Source: DAOTEJ01 sp035454085 (lineage in GTDB: Bacteria; Pseudomonadota; Gammaproteobacteria; Burkholderiales; Burkholderiaceae_F). Taken from it: DNA of 64,000 nt. The stretch is taken from the NCBI GenBank assembly GCA_035454085.1, contig DAOTEJ010000001.1, positions 1-64,000 of the forward strand. The letters run 5' to 3'. The notes beneath the pieces are model-generated. The model did no database searches. It was not told where the DNA came from and saw nothing but the letters and a program-made list of their open reading frames with translations. Positions within the stretch are counted from its first letter, which is position 1, and every line of letters starts with the position of its first letter. Below are positions 55,048 through 63,543 of the stretch, in pieces. The position numbers and the translations under genes were made by a program.

Positions 55048-56793
55048 ATGCGCGCTAGTACGTTCTTCATCTCCACCCAGAAGGAAGCCCCTGCCGACGC
55101 CGAGGTGGTGAGCCAGAAGCTCATGCTGCGTGCCGGCATGATCAAGAAGCTGGCTGCCGGAATCTACAACTACATGCCGCTCGGGCTGCGCTCGATCCGC
55201 AAGATCGAGGCCATCATTCGCGACGAGATGAACCGCGCCGGCGCGGTGGAACTGCTCATGCCCGTGATCCAGCCGGCTGAACTGTGGCAGGAGTCGGGCC
55301 GCTGGCAGAAGTACGGGCCGGAACTGCTGCGCCTGAAGGACCGTCACGACCGCGACTTCATCTTCCAGCCGACCTCGGAAGAGGCGATCACCGACATCGC
55401 GCGCCAGGAAATCAAGTCCTGGCGCCAGCTGCCCGTGAACTTCTATCACATCCAGACCAAGTTCCGGGACGAACGCCGTCCGCGCTTCGGGGTGATGCGC
55501 GGGCGCGAGTTCACCATGAAGGACGCCTACTCGTTCGACCGCGACGTGGCCGGCGCGCAGAAGAGCTACGACACGATGTACGCCACCTACGTGCGCATCT
55601 TCGAGCGGCTCGGGCTCACCTTCCGCGCGGTGGCGGCCGACACCGGCGCGATTGGTGGCGACCGTTCGCACGAGTTCCAGGTGATCGCCGACACCGGCGA
55701 GGACCTGATCGCCTACTGCCCCGACTCCGATTACGCCGCCAACATCGAACTGGCCGAGGCGGTGAGCCTCATCCCCAGCCGCGCGGCGCCCGCCGAGGCG
55801 CTCGCCAAGACGCCCACGCCCGGCAAGGAAAAGTGCGAGGACGTCGCCGCGCTGCTCGGCCTGCCGCTGGCGCGCACCGTGAAGTCGGTGGTGGTGGCCG
55901 TGGACCGCGCCGACGAGCAGGGCCGCCCGCTGCCCGCCGAGGTCGTGCTGCTGCTGGTGCGCGGCGATCATGAACTCAACGAGGTCAAGGCCGGCAAGCT
56001 CGCGGTGCTCAAGAGCGGCTTCCGCTTCGCCACCGAGGCCGAGATCGAGGAGGCCTTCGGCTGCCGCCCCGGCTACCTCGGGCCGATCGGCACGCGCCAG
56101 CCGGTGGTCGTCGTGGCCGATCGCACCGTGGCCGCGATGAGCGACTTCGTGTGCGGCGCCAACCAGGCTGGCTACCACTACACCGGCGCCAACTGGGGCC
56201 GCGACCTGCCCGAGCCCGTGGTTGCCGACCTGCGCAACGTGGTCGAGGGCGACCCCTCGCCCGACGGGCGCGGCGTGCTGCGCATGCAGCGCGGCATCGA
56301 GGTGGGCCACGTCTTCTACCTCGGCACCAAGTACTCGCAGGCGCTCAACGCCAGCTTCCTCGACGAGACCGGCAAGCCGCAGATCATGCAGATGGGCTGC
56401 TACGGCATCGGCGTCACGCGGCTGCTCGGTGCCGCGATCGAACAGAACCACGACGACAAGGGGATCATCTGGCCGGACGCGATCGCTCCCTTCACGGTGG
56501 CGGTATGCCCGGTGGGCTGGGGCAAGAGCGAGCAGGTGCGTCAGGTCGCCGCGCAGATCTACGAGTCGCTGCGCGCGGCCGGCGTCGACGTCATCCTCGA
56601 TGATCGCGACGAACGCCCCGGCGTGATGTTCGCCGAATGGGAGCTGATCGGCGTGCCGCATCGCCTCACCATCGGCGAGCGCGCGCTCAAGGACGGCCAG
56701 GTCGAGTACCTGCACCGGCGTTCGCTCGAGACCGTGAAGCTGCCGGTGGCCGAGGCTGCGGCCTTCGTGCAAGGGCGGCTTGCCACCGCCTGA
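55048..56793 (+). CDS. proS: Prolyl-tRNA synthetase
   Basis: A 581-residue class II synthetase of the bacterial type with the editing insertion. Motif 1 and 2 regions are clear (LAAGIYNYMPLGLRSIRKIE; FRDERRPRFGVMRGREFTMKDAYSF), the insertion that clears Ala-tRNA(Pro) spans about residues 230-390, and motif 3 lies in QMGCYGIGVTRLLGAAIEQ. A C-terminal anticodon-binding domain follows. It lies near proB, but is transcribed separately. Confidence 0.97.
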   Translation: MRASTFFISTQKEAPADAEVVSQKLMLRAGMIKKLAAGIYNYMPLGLRSIRKIEAIIRDEMNRAGAVELLMPVIQPAELWQESGRWQKYGPELLRLKDRHDRDFIFQPTSEEAITDIARQEIKSWRQLPVNFYHIQTKFRDERRPRFGVMRGREFTMKDAYSFDRDVAGAQKSYDTMYATYVRIFERLGLTFRAVAADTGAIGGDRSHEFQVIADTGEDLIAYCPDSDYAANIELAEAVSLIPSRAAPAEALAKTPTPGKEKCEDVAALLGLPLARTVKSVVVAVDRADEQGRPLPAEVVLLLVRGDHELNEVKAGKLAVLKSGFRFATEAEIEEAFGCRPGYLGPIGTRQPVVVVADRTVAAMSDFVCGANQAGYHYTGANWGRDLPEPVVADLRNVVEGDPSPDGRGVLRMQRGIEVGHVFYLGTKYSQALNASFLDETGKPQIMQMGCYGIGVTRLLGAAIEQNHDDKGIIWPDAIAPFTVAVCPVGWGKSEQVRQVAAQIYESLRAAGVDVILDDRDERPGVMFAEWELIGVPHRLTIGERALKDGQVEYLHRRSLETVKLPVAEAAAFVQGRLATA

Positions 56794-56794
56794 G

Positions 56795-57430
56795 ATGCCA
56801 GCCCAGGGCGCGCCCTTCCGCCGTCGCGCGCTGCTCGGCGCAGCCGCTGCGCTGGCGCTCGCCGCCCTGCCGCGCCGCGCGCGCGCCGGCGCTCAGCAAT
56901 ATGAGCCCATGGCCGAGGCGGTGCGCAACGCGCTCGCTGCCCAGCTGGCCGACCCGCAAGCGCCGCGGCGCTCGTTTCCCGATCACGCCGCGCGCATGGC
57001 CTACGTCGACTGGCTCGAGGCCATGTCGGCGCGGCTCGCCTCGCGCAAGCCCGACCTTGTGGTGCGCCACGACTTCCTGCGCACCCTCGACTACGAGTGC
57101 ACGCGCGCGGGGCTCGACCGCCAGCTCGTGCTGGCACTGGTGCAGGTCGAGTCCAACTTCCGCAAGTACGCGGTGTCGAGCGCCGGCGCACGCGGCTACA
57201 TGCAGGTCATGCCCTTCTGGACGCGGGTGATCGGCAACGGCGACGAGCGCAGCCTGTTCGACATGCGCACCAACCTGCGCTACGGCTGCCTGATCCTGCG
57301 CCACTACCAGGACATCGAGCGCGGCGACCTGTTCCTCGCGCTTGGCCGCTACAACGGCAGCCGCGGCCGGCCCGAGTACCCGGACGCCGTGTTCGCGGCG
57401 CTCAAGCAGCGCTGGACCTATACCGCCTGA
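56795..57430 (+). CDS. Lytic transglycosylase (SLT family)
   Basis: A 211-residue exported enzyme. A signal peptide with Arg pairs (FRRRALLGAAAALALAALP) covers about residues 7-28. The SLT catalytic domain has the Glu in LVQVESNFRKYAVSSAGARGYMQVMPFW, the RYGCLILRHY helix and FLALGRYNGS. It cleaves peptidoglycan glycan strands in the periplasm. ATG 56795 lies one base after the proS stop; a TTG 15 bases upstream is less likely. It is convergent with tolA. Confidence 0.9.
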   Translation: MPAQGAPFRRRALLGAAAALALAALPRRARAGAQQYEPMAEAVRNALAAQLADPQAPRRSFPDHAARMAYVDWLEAMSARLASRKPDLVVRHDFLRTLDYECTRAGLDRQLVLALVQVESNFRKYAVSSAGARGYMQVMPFWTRVIGNGDERSLFDMRTNLRYGCLILRHYQDIERGDLFLALGRYNGSRGRPEYPDAVFAALKQRWTYTA

Positions 57431-57523
57431 AGCCCGAGCGTGCCGCGCGTGCGACGCGCGCCCGGAGTGCAAGCCGCGCATTCCGCTCGGGCGCTGCTGC
57501 GAGCCCGCGCGGCGGGCGCCGTC

Positions 57524-58360
57524 TCAGCGCGCCGTGTCCACCGGATCGAACTCGAGCTCCAGCGAGCGTGGCGGCGCCGACCCGCGCGGGCTTGGGAAAG
57601 GGTCGCAGCGGCGGATGGCGCGCTCTACCGCGGCGTCGTAGGCCGCCAGGCCGCTGCCCTTCACCAGCTTGGGCGCGCCCACCTGTTCGCCGGTGGGCAG
57701 CAGGTTCACGGTAAAGCGCGCCACGTACTGGCGCGGACGCGTCCCCTCGGGCACCGCGAAGACGATGTGCGGGCGCACGCAGGCCACCACTTGGCCCGAG
57801 TAGGTCGCCAGCGCGGCCGAACTCATCCCGCCGCTGACCCCGGCGGGCGATCCGCCCGGCGTGCCACTTTGCCCCATCACTCTGGAGAGCTCGGCCTGGC
57901 GGCGCTGCTCTGCCGCCTGTGCCTCGCGGCGCTCGGCGGCCGGATCCGGCCGGGGCTCGGCGGGCTTGGCGGGTTCGGCCTTCTTGGCCGGCTCCGGCTT
58001 GCGTGCGGGCTCGGGCTTCTTCTTCTCTTCGCGTGGCGGCTCGGGCTTCTTTTTGGGGGGCTCGGCCTTGACCGCGATGTCGGCGGCGCGCGGCGGCTCG
58101 GGCGCTTCGGCGGCCTTGGGTGGCGGGGGCGGCGGCGCGGGCTGCGGCGCGGGTACCGGCGCGGGTGCGGGTGCGCCTCCGCCAGCTGGCGCCCAGAGCT
58201 CGGCATACACCGGGGCGGGCGGCTCGGTCTTCCAGCGCACCGCGAGCAGCAGGCCCGCGATCAAGACCAGATGAATCGCCAGCGCGGCGGCAAAGGACAC
58301 GCCCATGTCGCGCTCGTCGCGCACCAGGCGCCACGGGTTCATGGCGGTGGCGGTGCTCAT
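57524..58360 (-). CDS. tolA: Cell-envelope protein TolA
   Basis: A 278-residue inner-membrane protein linking TolQR to the outer membrane. One N-terminal helix (GVSFAAALAIHLVLIAGLLLAV), a long Pro/Ala/Lys/Glu-rich stalk (about residues 55-165, with KPEPARKPEPAKKAEP repeats) and a C-terminal TonB/TolA-like domain (YVARFTVNLLPTGEQ... SLELEFDP). ATG 58360 or the in-frame ATG 58342 could start it. Adjacent tolB and pal, which usually follow, are absent. Confidence 0.88.
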   Translation of the reverse strand: MSTATAMNPWRLVRDERDMGVSFAAALAIHLVLIAGLLLAVRWKTEPPAPVYAELWAPAGGGAPAPAPVPAPQPAPPPPPPKAAEAPEPPRAADIAVKAEPPKKKPEPPREEKKKPEPARKPEPAKKAEPAKPAEPRPDPAAERREAQAAEQRRQAELSRVMGQSGTPGGSPAGVSGGMSSAALATYSGQVVACVRPHIVFAVPEGTRPRQYVARFTVNLLPTGEQVGAPKLVKGSGLAAYDAAVERAIRRCDPFPSPRGSAPPRSLELEFDPVDTAR

Positions 58361-58459
58361 GGGGCCGGCCTGGGCGTCAGCGGGCGAGCGGCCGTGGGGC
58401 GAGTGGTCGCGGAGCGGGCAGGCGCGCGGAGGGTCGGCCGGAGCACGGGCAGGCGCGCC

Positions 58460-58882
58460 TCAGTTCGCGAGCTTCACGGCCAGGCCGACGCGCTTGACCC
58501 CTTCCTTCTGCAGCGCGTCCATCACCTTGACCACCATCTCGTAGCGCACCTCCTTGTCGGCGGCGATCACCACCGGCACGTCGGCGTTGGCGCCTTGGCG
58601 CGCGCGCACCGTGGCCACGAGCTGCGGCAGGCTCACGCTCTGGTCGCTGCCCTTGGCGCGCACCGACAGCTTGCCGTCGGCACGCACGATCACCTCGATC
58701 GGCTGCTCGGGTGCCTGGGCCGCGCGGCCCACGCTCGGCAGCTCGACCAGGCTGGGGTTCACGAAGGGCGCGGCGACCATCAGGATCACCACCAGCACGA
58801 GCATCACGTCCACGTAGGGCACGACGTTGATCTCGGCGAGCATGCGCCGCCGGTGTCCGCGCGAGGAGCGCACCAGCGCCAT
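58460..58882 (-). CDS. tolR: Tol-Pal system protein TolR
   Basis: A 140-residue ExbD-family protein. A short basic cytosolic N terminus leads to one helix with the conserved Asp (VVPYVDVMLVLVVILMVAAP), then a periplasmic domain ending VIAADKEVRYEMVVKVMDALQKEG. With TolQ it forms a proton-driven motor energising TolA. ATG 58882 lies one base past the tolQ stop, giving the usual MALVRSSRGHRRRMLAEINV. Confidence 0.94.
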   Translation of the reverse strand: MALVRSSRGHRRRMLAEINVVPYVDVMLVLVVILMVAAPFVNPSLVELPSVGRAAQAPEQPIEVIVRADGKLSVRAKGSDQSVSLPQLVATVRARQGANADVPVVIAADKEVRYEMVVKVMDALQKEGVKRVGLAVKLAN

Positions 58883-58883
58883 C

Positions 58884-59555
58884 TCAGCTCCGCTGCCGCT
58901 GCAGGATGTTGAGGAACTCTTCCATGAAGCTCTCGAAGCGGTTGGCCAGGCGGTCGATGTCGTTGGCGTAGCGGTTGTAGGCCACCACCGCGGGGATCGC
59001 CGCAAACAGGCCGATGGCCGTGGCCACCAGCGCCTCGGCGATGCCCGGCGCCACGCTGGCGAGCGAGGCCTGCTGCAGGTTCGCGAGCCCAGTGAAGGCG
59101 TGCATGATTCCCCACACCGTGCCGAACAGGCCGATGTAGGGGCTCACCGAGCCCACCGAGGCCAGCATGTTGAGGCGGCGCTCGAGCGAGTCCATCTCGC
59201 GCTGGTAGGCCGCCTTCATGGCGCGGCGCGCGCCGTCAAGGGTGAGCTGCGCGTCGCCGCGGCCCCGCAGCTTGAGGAACTCGGCCATCCCGGCCTCGAA
59301 GATGCGCTCCTCGGCGCCGGCCTTGCGCCGGGGGTTCATGGCCTGCTCGTGCAGCTTGGCCAGATCGGCCCCGCTCCAGAAACGCTTCTCGAACTCCTCG
59401 GTCTCGGCGCGCGCGCGGCGCAGCTGGATCCACTTCTGGAAGATCGCCGTCCAGCTCGCGAGCGACAGCACCACCAGCAGCGCCATCACCAGTTGCACCA
59501 CGAGGCTCGCCTTGGTGATGAGCGAGAGGATGGACAGGTCGGCGGCGGCGCTCAT
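58884..59555 (-). CDS. tolQ: Tol-Pal system proton channel TolQ
   Basis: A 223-residue ExbB/MotA-family protein with three membrane helices: about residues 16-38 (VVQLVMALLVVLSLASWTAIF), and two near the C terminus (GLFGTVWGIMHAF, ALVATAIGLFAAIPAVVAY). The GT.WGI and E-A-L-V-A-T-A-I-G-L-F-A-A-I-P-A-V motifs form the ion path. ATG 59555 overlaps the ybgC stop (ATGA). Confidence 0.95.
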   Translation of the reverse strand: MSAAADLSILSLITKASLVVQLVMALLVVLSLASWTAIFQKWIQLRRARAETEEFEKRFWSGADLAKLHEQAMNPRRKAGAEERIFEAGMAEFLKLRGRGDAQLTLDGARRAMKAAYQREMDSLERRLNMLASVGSVSPYIGLFGTVWGIMHAFTGLANLQQASLASVAPGIAEALVATAIGLFAAIPAVVAYNRYANDIDRLANRFESFMEEFLNILQRQRS

Positions 59556-59977
59556 GCGGGGTCTTTCTGGAGCAGGGGCTTCATGGCCGCGAGCATCGCG
59601 GCCGGCATGGGGGCAGGGCTGTAGTCGGCGGCGCGGATGCAGCCGACCCGCACGCGGGCGCTGGCCAGCAACTCGGCGCCGCGCCAGGCGCGCTGCTCGA
59701 AGGTGAGCGACGCCCGGCCGAGCTGCACGACCGCGGCCTCGACCACCAGCTCGTCGTCGAGGCGGGCGGGGCGACGATAGTCCACGCTGGCCTGGGCCAC
59801 CACGAAGGCCAGGCCGTGCTCGCCCGCCAGCGCGTGCTGGCCCCAGCCCAGGGCGCGCAGCCACTCGGTGCGTGCCCGCTCGAAGAACTTGAGGTAGTTG
59901 GCGTAGTAGACGATGCCGGCGGTGTCCGTGTCTTCGTAATACACGCGGATTGGCCAGCGAAACAGCGTGGACGACAT
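59552..59977 (-). CDS. ybgC: Tol-Pal-associated acyl-CoA thioesterase YbgC
   Basis: A 141-residue hot-dog-fold thioesterase that heads the tol operon. The signature YYEDTDTAGIVYYANYLKFFERARTEWLR contains the catalytic Asp. It hydrolyses short- to long-chain acyl-CoA or acyl-ACP and is tied to phospholipid metabolism. The gene overlaps tolQ by four bases. Confidence 0.93.
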   Translation of the reverse strand: MSSTLFRWPIRVYYEDTDTAGIVYYANYLKFFERARTEWLRALGWGQHALAGEHGLAFVVAQASVDYRRPARLDDELVVEAAVVQLGRASLTFEQRAWRGAELLASARVRVGCIRAADYSPAPMPAAMLAAMKPLLQKDPA

Positions 59978-60303
59978 CGGCGCTCGCGGTCCGCAGGAGG
60001 GTGCAGCCGAGTATATCGGCGCAGCCGCGGGCTCAAGGGACAGGGGCCGGTCTGCCCGAGGTGCCGCGGCCGCGGCGTGGCGGCACTGAGGGCGCGCGCG
60101 CGAGCGGCGAGCGGGCCGCCGTGCGGTCCGGGGAGTTTCCCGGCCGGCGTCGCGTTCGCCGGGCAGGCGGCGCCGCGCATCGCTCGATTGCGGTCCTGCC
60201 CGCCCGGTTCGGGCGGGCGTCTATACAATCCGCGCCTTCGCGACGCACCCGGGTCGCGCAGGCGCGCCGGCCCACGAGTCCGAGCCGCAGGAGAGTCGAG
60301 TCC
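59978..60303. other. Divergent intergenic region between ybgC and the peptide-transport operon
   Basis: No gene is supported in these 326 bases. It holds a candidate tol promoter on the minus strand (TTGAGC at 60036-60031, TATACT at 60015-60010, spacer 15, shorter than ideal) and, on the plus strand, a TATACAAT -10-like string at 60222-60229 ahead of the binding-protein gene, followed by CCGCG. Confidence 0.45.
60198..60218. repeat. Inverted repeat upstream of the peptide-transport operon
   Basis: GCCCGCCCG and CGGGCGGGC form a perfect 9+9 inverted repeat with spacer GTT, ending three bases before the TATACAAT element. It occupies the region where a -35 box would be and may be an operator or a hairpin. 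Confidence 0.4.
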
Positions 60304-62556
60304 ATGAGCCTTTCCGTGACGCGCCGCGGCGCGGTCCTTGCCGCGCTCGCCCTGGCGGCCGCCCTCGCCGGCTGCAAGCAGGTGGGCAACAGCCCCCATC
60401 CGCCCGGGGCCGAAGCCACGAACACGCTCTACACGGCCTTCGTGCAGCGCTCGCCCAAGTACCTGGATCCGACCAGCAGCTACTCGAACGACGAGACGCC
60501 CTACACCTACCAGATCTACGAGCCGCTCTACGGCTACCACTACCTCAAGCGTCCCTACGAGCTCGCCCCGCGCGCCGCGCTCGAGGTGGCCGAGCCGCGC
60601 TACCTCGACAAGGACGGCCGCGAGCTGCCGGCCGACGGTCCGGGCGACCAGGTGGCCGAGACGGTGTACGACGTCAAGATCAAGCCCGGCATCCTCTACG
60701 CGCCGCACCCCGCCTTCGCGCGCAACGACAAGGGCGAGTACGCCTATCACAAGCTCACCGCCGAGGACGTCAAGGACAAGTTCCAGATCAGCGACTTCCC
60801 GCTCACCGGCACGCGCGAGCTGGTGGCGCAGGACTACGTCTACTCGGCCCGCCGGCTGGCCACGCCGCGCATCAAGTCGCCGAGCTTCTCGATCATGGCC
60901 GAGTACATCGTCGGCCTGCGCGAGTACGCCGGCCGTATCGCCGAGGTCGACAAGGCGCTGCGCGCCAACGTCGAGCCCTTCGCGCGCGACCTGCCCTTCC
61001 TCGACTTCCGGATGTACGACTTCCCCGGCGTCGAGGCGCTCGACGACCACACGGTGCGCTTCCGCGTCAAGGGCAAGTACCCGCAGTTCAGCTACTGGCT
61101 GGCGATGACCTTCTTCGCCCCCATCCCCTGGGAGGCCGAGGTCTTCTACGGCCAGCCCGGGATGGCGAAGAACAACCTCTCGCTCAACTACTGGCCGGTG
61201 GGCACGGGGCCCTACATGCTCACCGAGTTCCGCGAGAACCGCCGCCACGTGCTCAGCCGCAACCCCAACTTCCGCAAGGAGACCTACCCCTGCGAGGGCG
61301 AGCCGGGCGACCGCGAGGCCGGACTGCTGGATGACTGCGGCAAGCCCATCCCCTTCATCGACAAGGCGGTGTTCACCATCGAGAAGGAGGCCGTGCCGCT
61401 ACAGAGCAAGTTCCTGCAGGGCTACTACGACGTGCCGCAAGTGGAGCGCACCGACTACGGCACCGACTTCCTGGTGGCGATGGCCGATTCGCCCGACAAG
61501 GCGAGCCTGTACAAGGAGCGCGGCATCAAGCTGCCGACCACCGTCGAGGCGAGCAACTGGTACATCGGCTTCAACATGACCGACCCCGTGGTCGGCCACG
61601 GCAAGACGCCCGAGCAGGCCGAGCGCAACCGCAAGCTGCGCCAGGCGATCGCCATCGCGATCGACTGGGAGGAGTACATCGCGATCTTCGAGAAGGACCA
61701 GGCCCAGGCGGCGCACGGCCCCATCCCGCCCGGCCTGTTCGGCTACCGCGCCGACGGTCCCGCGGCCTTCAACCCCTTGGTCTACGAGCGCGACAAGGAC
61801 GGCAAGCCGCAGCGCCGCTCGATCGAGCAGGCTCGCAAGCTGCTTGCCGAGGCCGGCTTCCCGGACGGCCGCGACGCCAAGACCGGCAAGCCCCTGGTGC
61901 TCAACTACGACACCAACGCCACCAGCACCGCGGCCAAGTCGATGATGGACTGGTACCAGCGCCAGTTCGCCAAGCTCGGCATCCAGCTCGAGATCCGCGC
62001 CACCGACTACAACCGCTTCCAGGAGCGCATCCAGAAGGGCTCGCACCAGATCTTCTTCTGGGGCTGGCTGGCCGACTACCCCGACGCCGAGAACTTCCTG
62101 TTCCTGCTCTACGGTCCCAACGCCAAGGCGCTCACCGACGGCAACGGCGAGAACGCGGCCAACTACCAGAACCCCGAGTTCGACAAGCTCTACGAGCGCA
62201 TGAAGTACGAGGAGGACGGTCCGGCCAAGCAGAAGCTGATCGACGAGATGATCGAGATCGTGCAGAAGGACGCGCCCTGGAGCTTCGGCTACAACCCCAA
62301 GGGCGCGGGCACCTACCAGCAGTGGGTCTACAACGGCAAGCCCACCGCGATCATCCGCAACATGCTGCCCTACCTGCGCATCGATCCGGCGCAGCGCACC
62401 GCGCGCATCGCCGAGTGGAACGAGCCGATCCGCTGGCCGCTGCTGCTCATCGCCGCGCTGCTGCTCGTGGCGCTGGTGCCGGCTTGGCTGGGCTACCGGC
62501 GCCGCGAGCGCGAGAACGCGGCCCGCGACCTGGCCTCGCACGGAGCGGCCAAGTAA
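60304..62556 (+). CDS. Peptide ABC transporter substrate-binding protein with C-terminal membrane anchor
   Basis: A 750-residue family-5 extracellular solute-binding protein. The N terminus is a lipoprotein signal ending LAGC (Cys24). Family features include YQIYEPLYGYHYLKRP, YWPVGTGPYMLTEF, LRQAIAIAIDWEEYI and IFFWGWLADYPDAENF. It is 150-200 residues longer than typical DppA/OppA, with an enlarged N-terminal domain. The C terminus has a membrane helix (about residues 710-729, WPLLLIAALLLVALVPAWLGY) and a basic tail RRRERE. It overlaps the permease gene by one base (TAATG). Confidence 0.85.
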   Translation: MSLSVTRRGAVLAALALAAALAGCKQVGNSPHPPGAEATNTLYTAFVQRSPKYLDPTSSYSNDETPYTYQIYEPLYGYHYLKRPYELAPRAALEVAEPRYLDKDGRELPADGPGDQVAETVYDVKIKPGILYAPHPAFARNDKGEYAYHKLTAEDVKDKFQISDFPLTGTRELVAQDYVYSARRLATPRIKSPSFSIMAEYIVGLREYAGRIAEVDKALRANVEPFARDLPFLDFRMYDFPGVEALDDHTVRFRVKGKYPQFSYWLAMTFFAPIPWEAEVFYGQPGMAKNNLSLNYWPVGTGPYMLTEFRENRRHVLSRNPNFRKETYPCEGEPGDREAGLLDDCGKPIPFIDKAVFTIEKEAVPLQSKFLQGYYDVPQVERTDYGTDFLVAMADSPDKASLYKERGIKLPTTVEASNWYIGFNMTDPVVGHGKTPEQAERNRKLRQAIAIAIDWEEYIAIFEKDQAQAAHGPIPPGLFGYRADGPAAFNPLVYERDKDGKPQRRSIEQARKLLAEAGFPDGRDAKTGKPLVLNYDTNATSTAAKSMMDWYQRQFAKLGIQLEIRATDYNRFQERIQKGSHQIFFWGWLADYPDAENFLFLLYGPNAKALTDGNGENAANYQNPEFDKLYERMKYEEDGPAKQKLIDEMIEIVQKDAPWSFGYNPKGAGTYQQWVYNGKPTAIIRNMLPYLRIDPAQRTARIAEWNEPIRWPLLLIAALLLVALVPAWLGYRRRERENAARDLASHGAAK

Positions 62557-63533
62557 TGCTCAACTACATCATCCGCCGCATCCTCTACGGCGCGCTCATT
62601 CTCGTCGGCGTCAACCTCTTCACCTTCATCCTGTTCTTCACGGTCAACACGCCCGACGACATGGCGCGCCTGAACATCGGCGGCAAGCGCGTCACCGCCG
62701 AGGCGATCGAGAAGTGGAAGGCCGAGCGCGGCTACAACAAGCCGCTGCTGTGGAACGCCAAGGCCGAGGGCGCCGACAAGGCCACCAAGACGATCTTCTT
62801 CGAGCGCTCGGCGCAGCTCTTCGCCTTCCAGTTCGGCGCCTCCGACAGTGGGCGCGACATCGGCTACGAGATCCGCAACCGCATGTGGCCCTCGTTCGCG
62901 CTGGCCCTGCCCACCTTCGTGCTGGGCATCTTCGCGGTGATCGTGCTGGCCATGCTGATGGTCTTCTTCCGCAACACCTACCTCGACGTGTCGGGGGTGG
63001 TGCTGGCGGTGGGCATGCTGTCGATCTCGAGCCTGTTCTACATCATCCTCGGGCAGTGGTTCTTCTCGAAGCTGCTCAAGCTCGTGCCGGTGTCGGGCTA
63101 CGCGGCGGGCTGGAACGCGGTCATCTTCCTGGCGCTGCCGGTGCTCATCGCCATCGTCTCGCGGCTGGGCGGCGACAGCCTGCTCTACCGCACCATCTTC
63201 CTCGAGGAAGCCGGCAAGGACTATGTGCGCACCGCGCGCTCCAAGGGCCTGTCCGAGCAGGCGGTGCTGTTCCGCCACGTGCTGCGCAACGCCATGCTGC
63301 CCATCCTCACCAGTTCGGTGGCCGTGCTGCCCCTGCTCTTCATGGGGTCGCTGGTGATGGAGTCGTTCTTCGGCATCCCGGGGCTGGGCAGCTACACCAT
63401 CGACGCGATCCAGGCGCAGGACTTCGCGGTGGTGCGCACCATGGTGTTCGTGGGCTCGTTCCTCTACATCGTCGGCCTGGTCCTGACCGACATCTCGTAC
63501 ACGCTCGCCGATCCGCGCGTGCGCTTCAGCTGA
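62556..63533 (+). CDS. Peptide ABC transporter permease, DppB/OppB type
   Basis: A 325-residue inner-membrane permease with six helices. The N terminus MLNYIIRRILYGALILVGVNLFTFIL is typical, and the cytosolic EAA loop reads EEAGKDYVRTARSKGLSEQAVLFRHVLRNA, which contacts the ATPase. The first periplasmic loop (about residues 36-110) is larger than in DppB and rich in Lys. The C terminus (ISYTLADPRVRFS) is canonical. It is coupled with the binding-protein gene. Confidence 0.93.
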   Translation: MLNYIIRRILYGALILVGVNLFTFILFFTVNTPDDMARLNIGGKRVTAEAIEKWKAERGYNKPLLWNAKAEGADKATKTIFFERSAQLFAFQFGASDSGRDIGYEIRNRMWPSFALALPTFVLGIFAVIVLAMLMVFFRNTYLDVSGVVLAVGMLSISSLFYIILGQWFFSKLLKLVPVSGYAAGWNAVIFLALPVLIAIVSRLGGDSLLYRTIFLEEAGKDYVRTARSKGLSEQAVLFRHVLRNAMLPILTSSVAVLPLLFMGSLVMESFFGIPGLGSYTIDAIQAQDFAVVRTMVFVGSFLYIVGLVLTDISYTLADPRVRFS

Positions 63534-63543
63534 GGGTGACGCG

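Noticed and set aside
57432..57492. Long-range inverted repeat (GCCCGAGCG with CGCTCGGGC) between the transglycosylase and tolA genes as a bidirectional terminator
   Set aside because: The two arms are separated by 43 bases and there is no T-run on either strand, so support is too weak.
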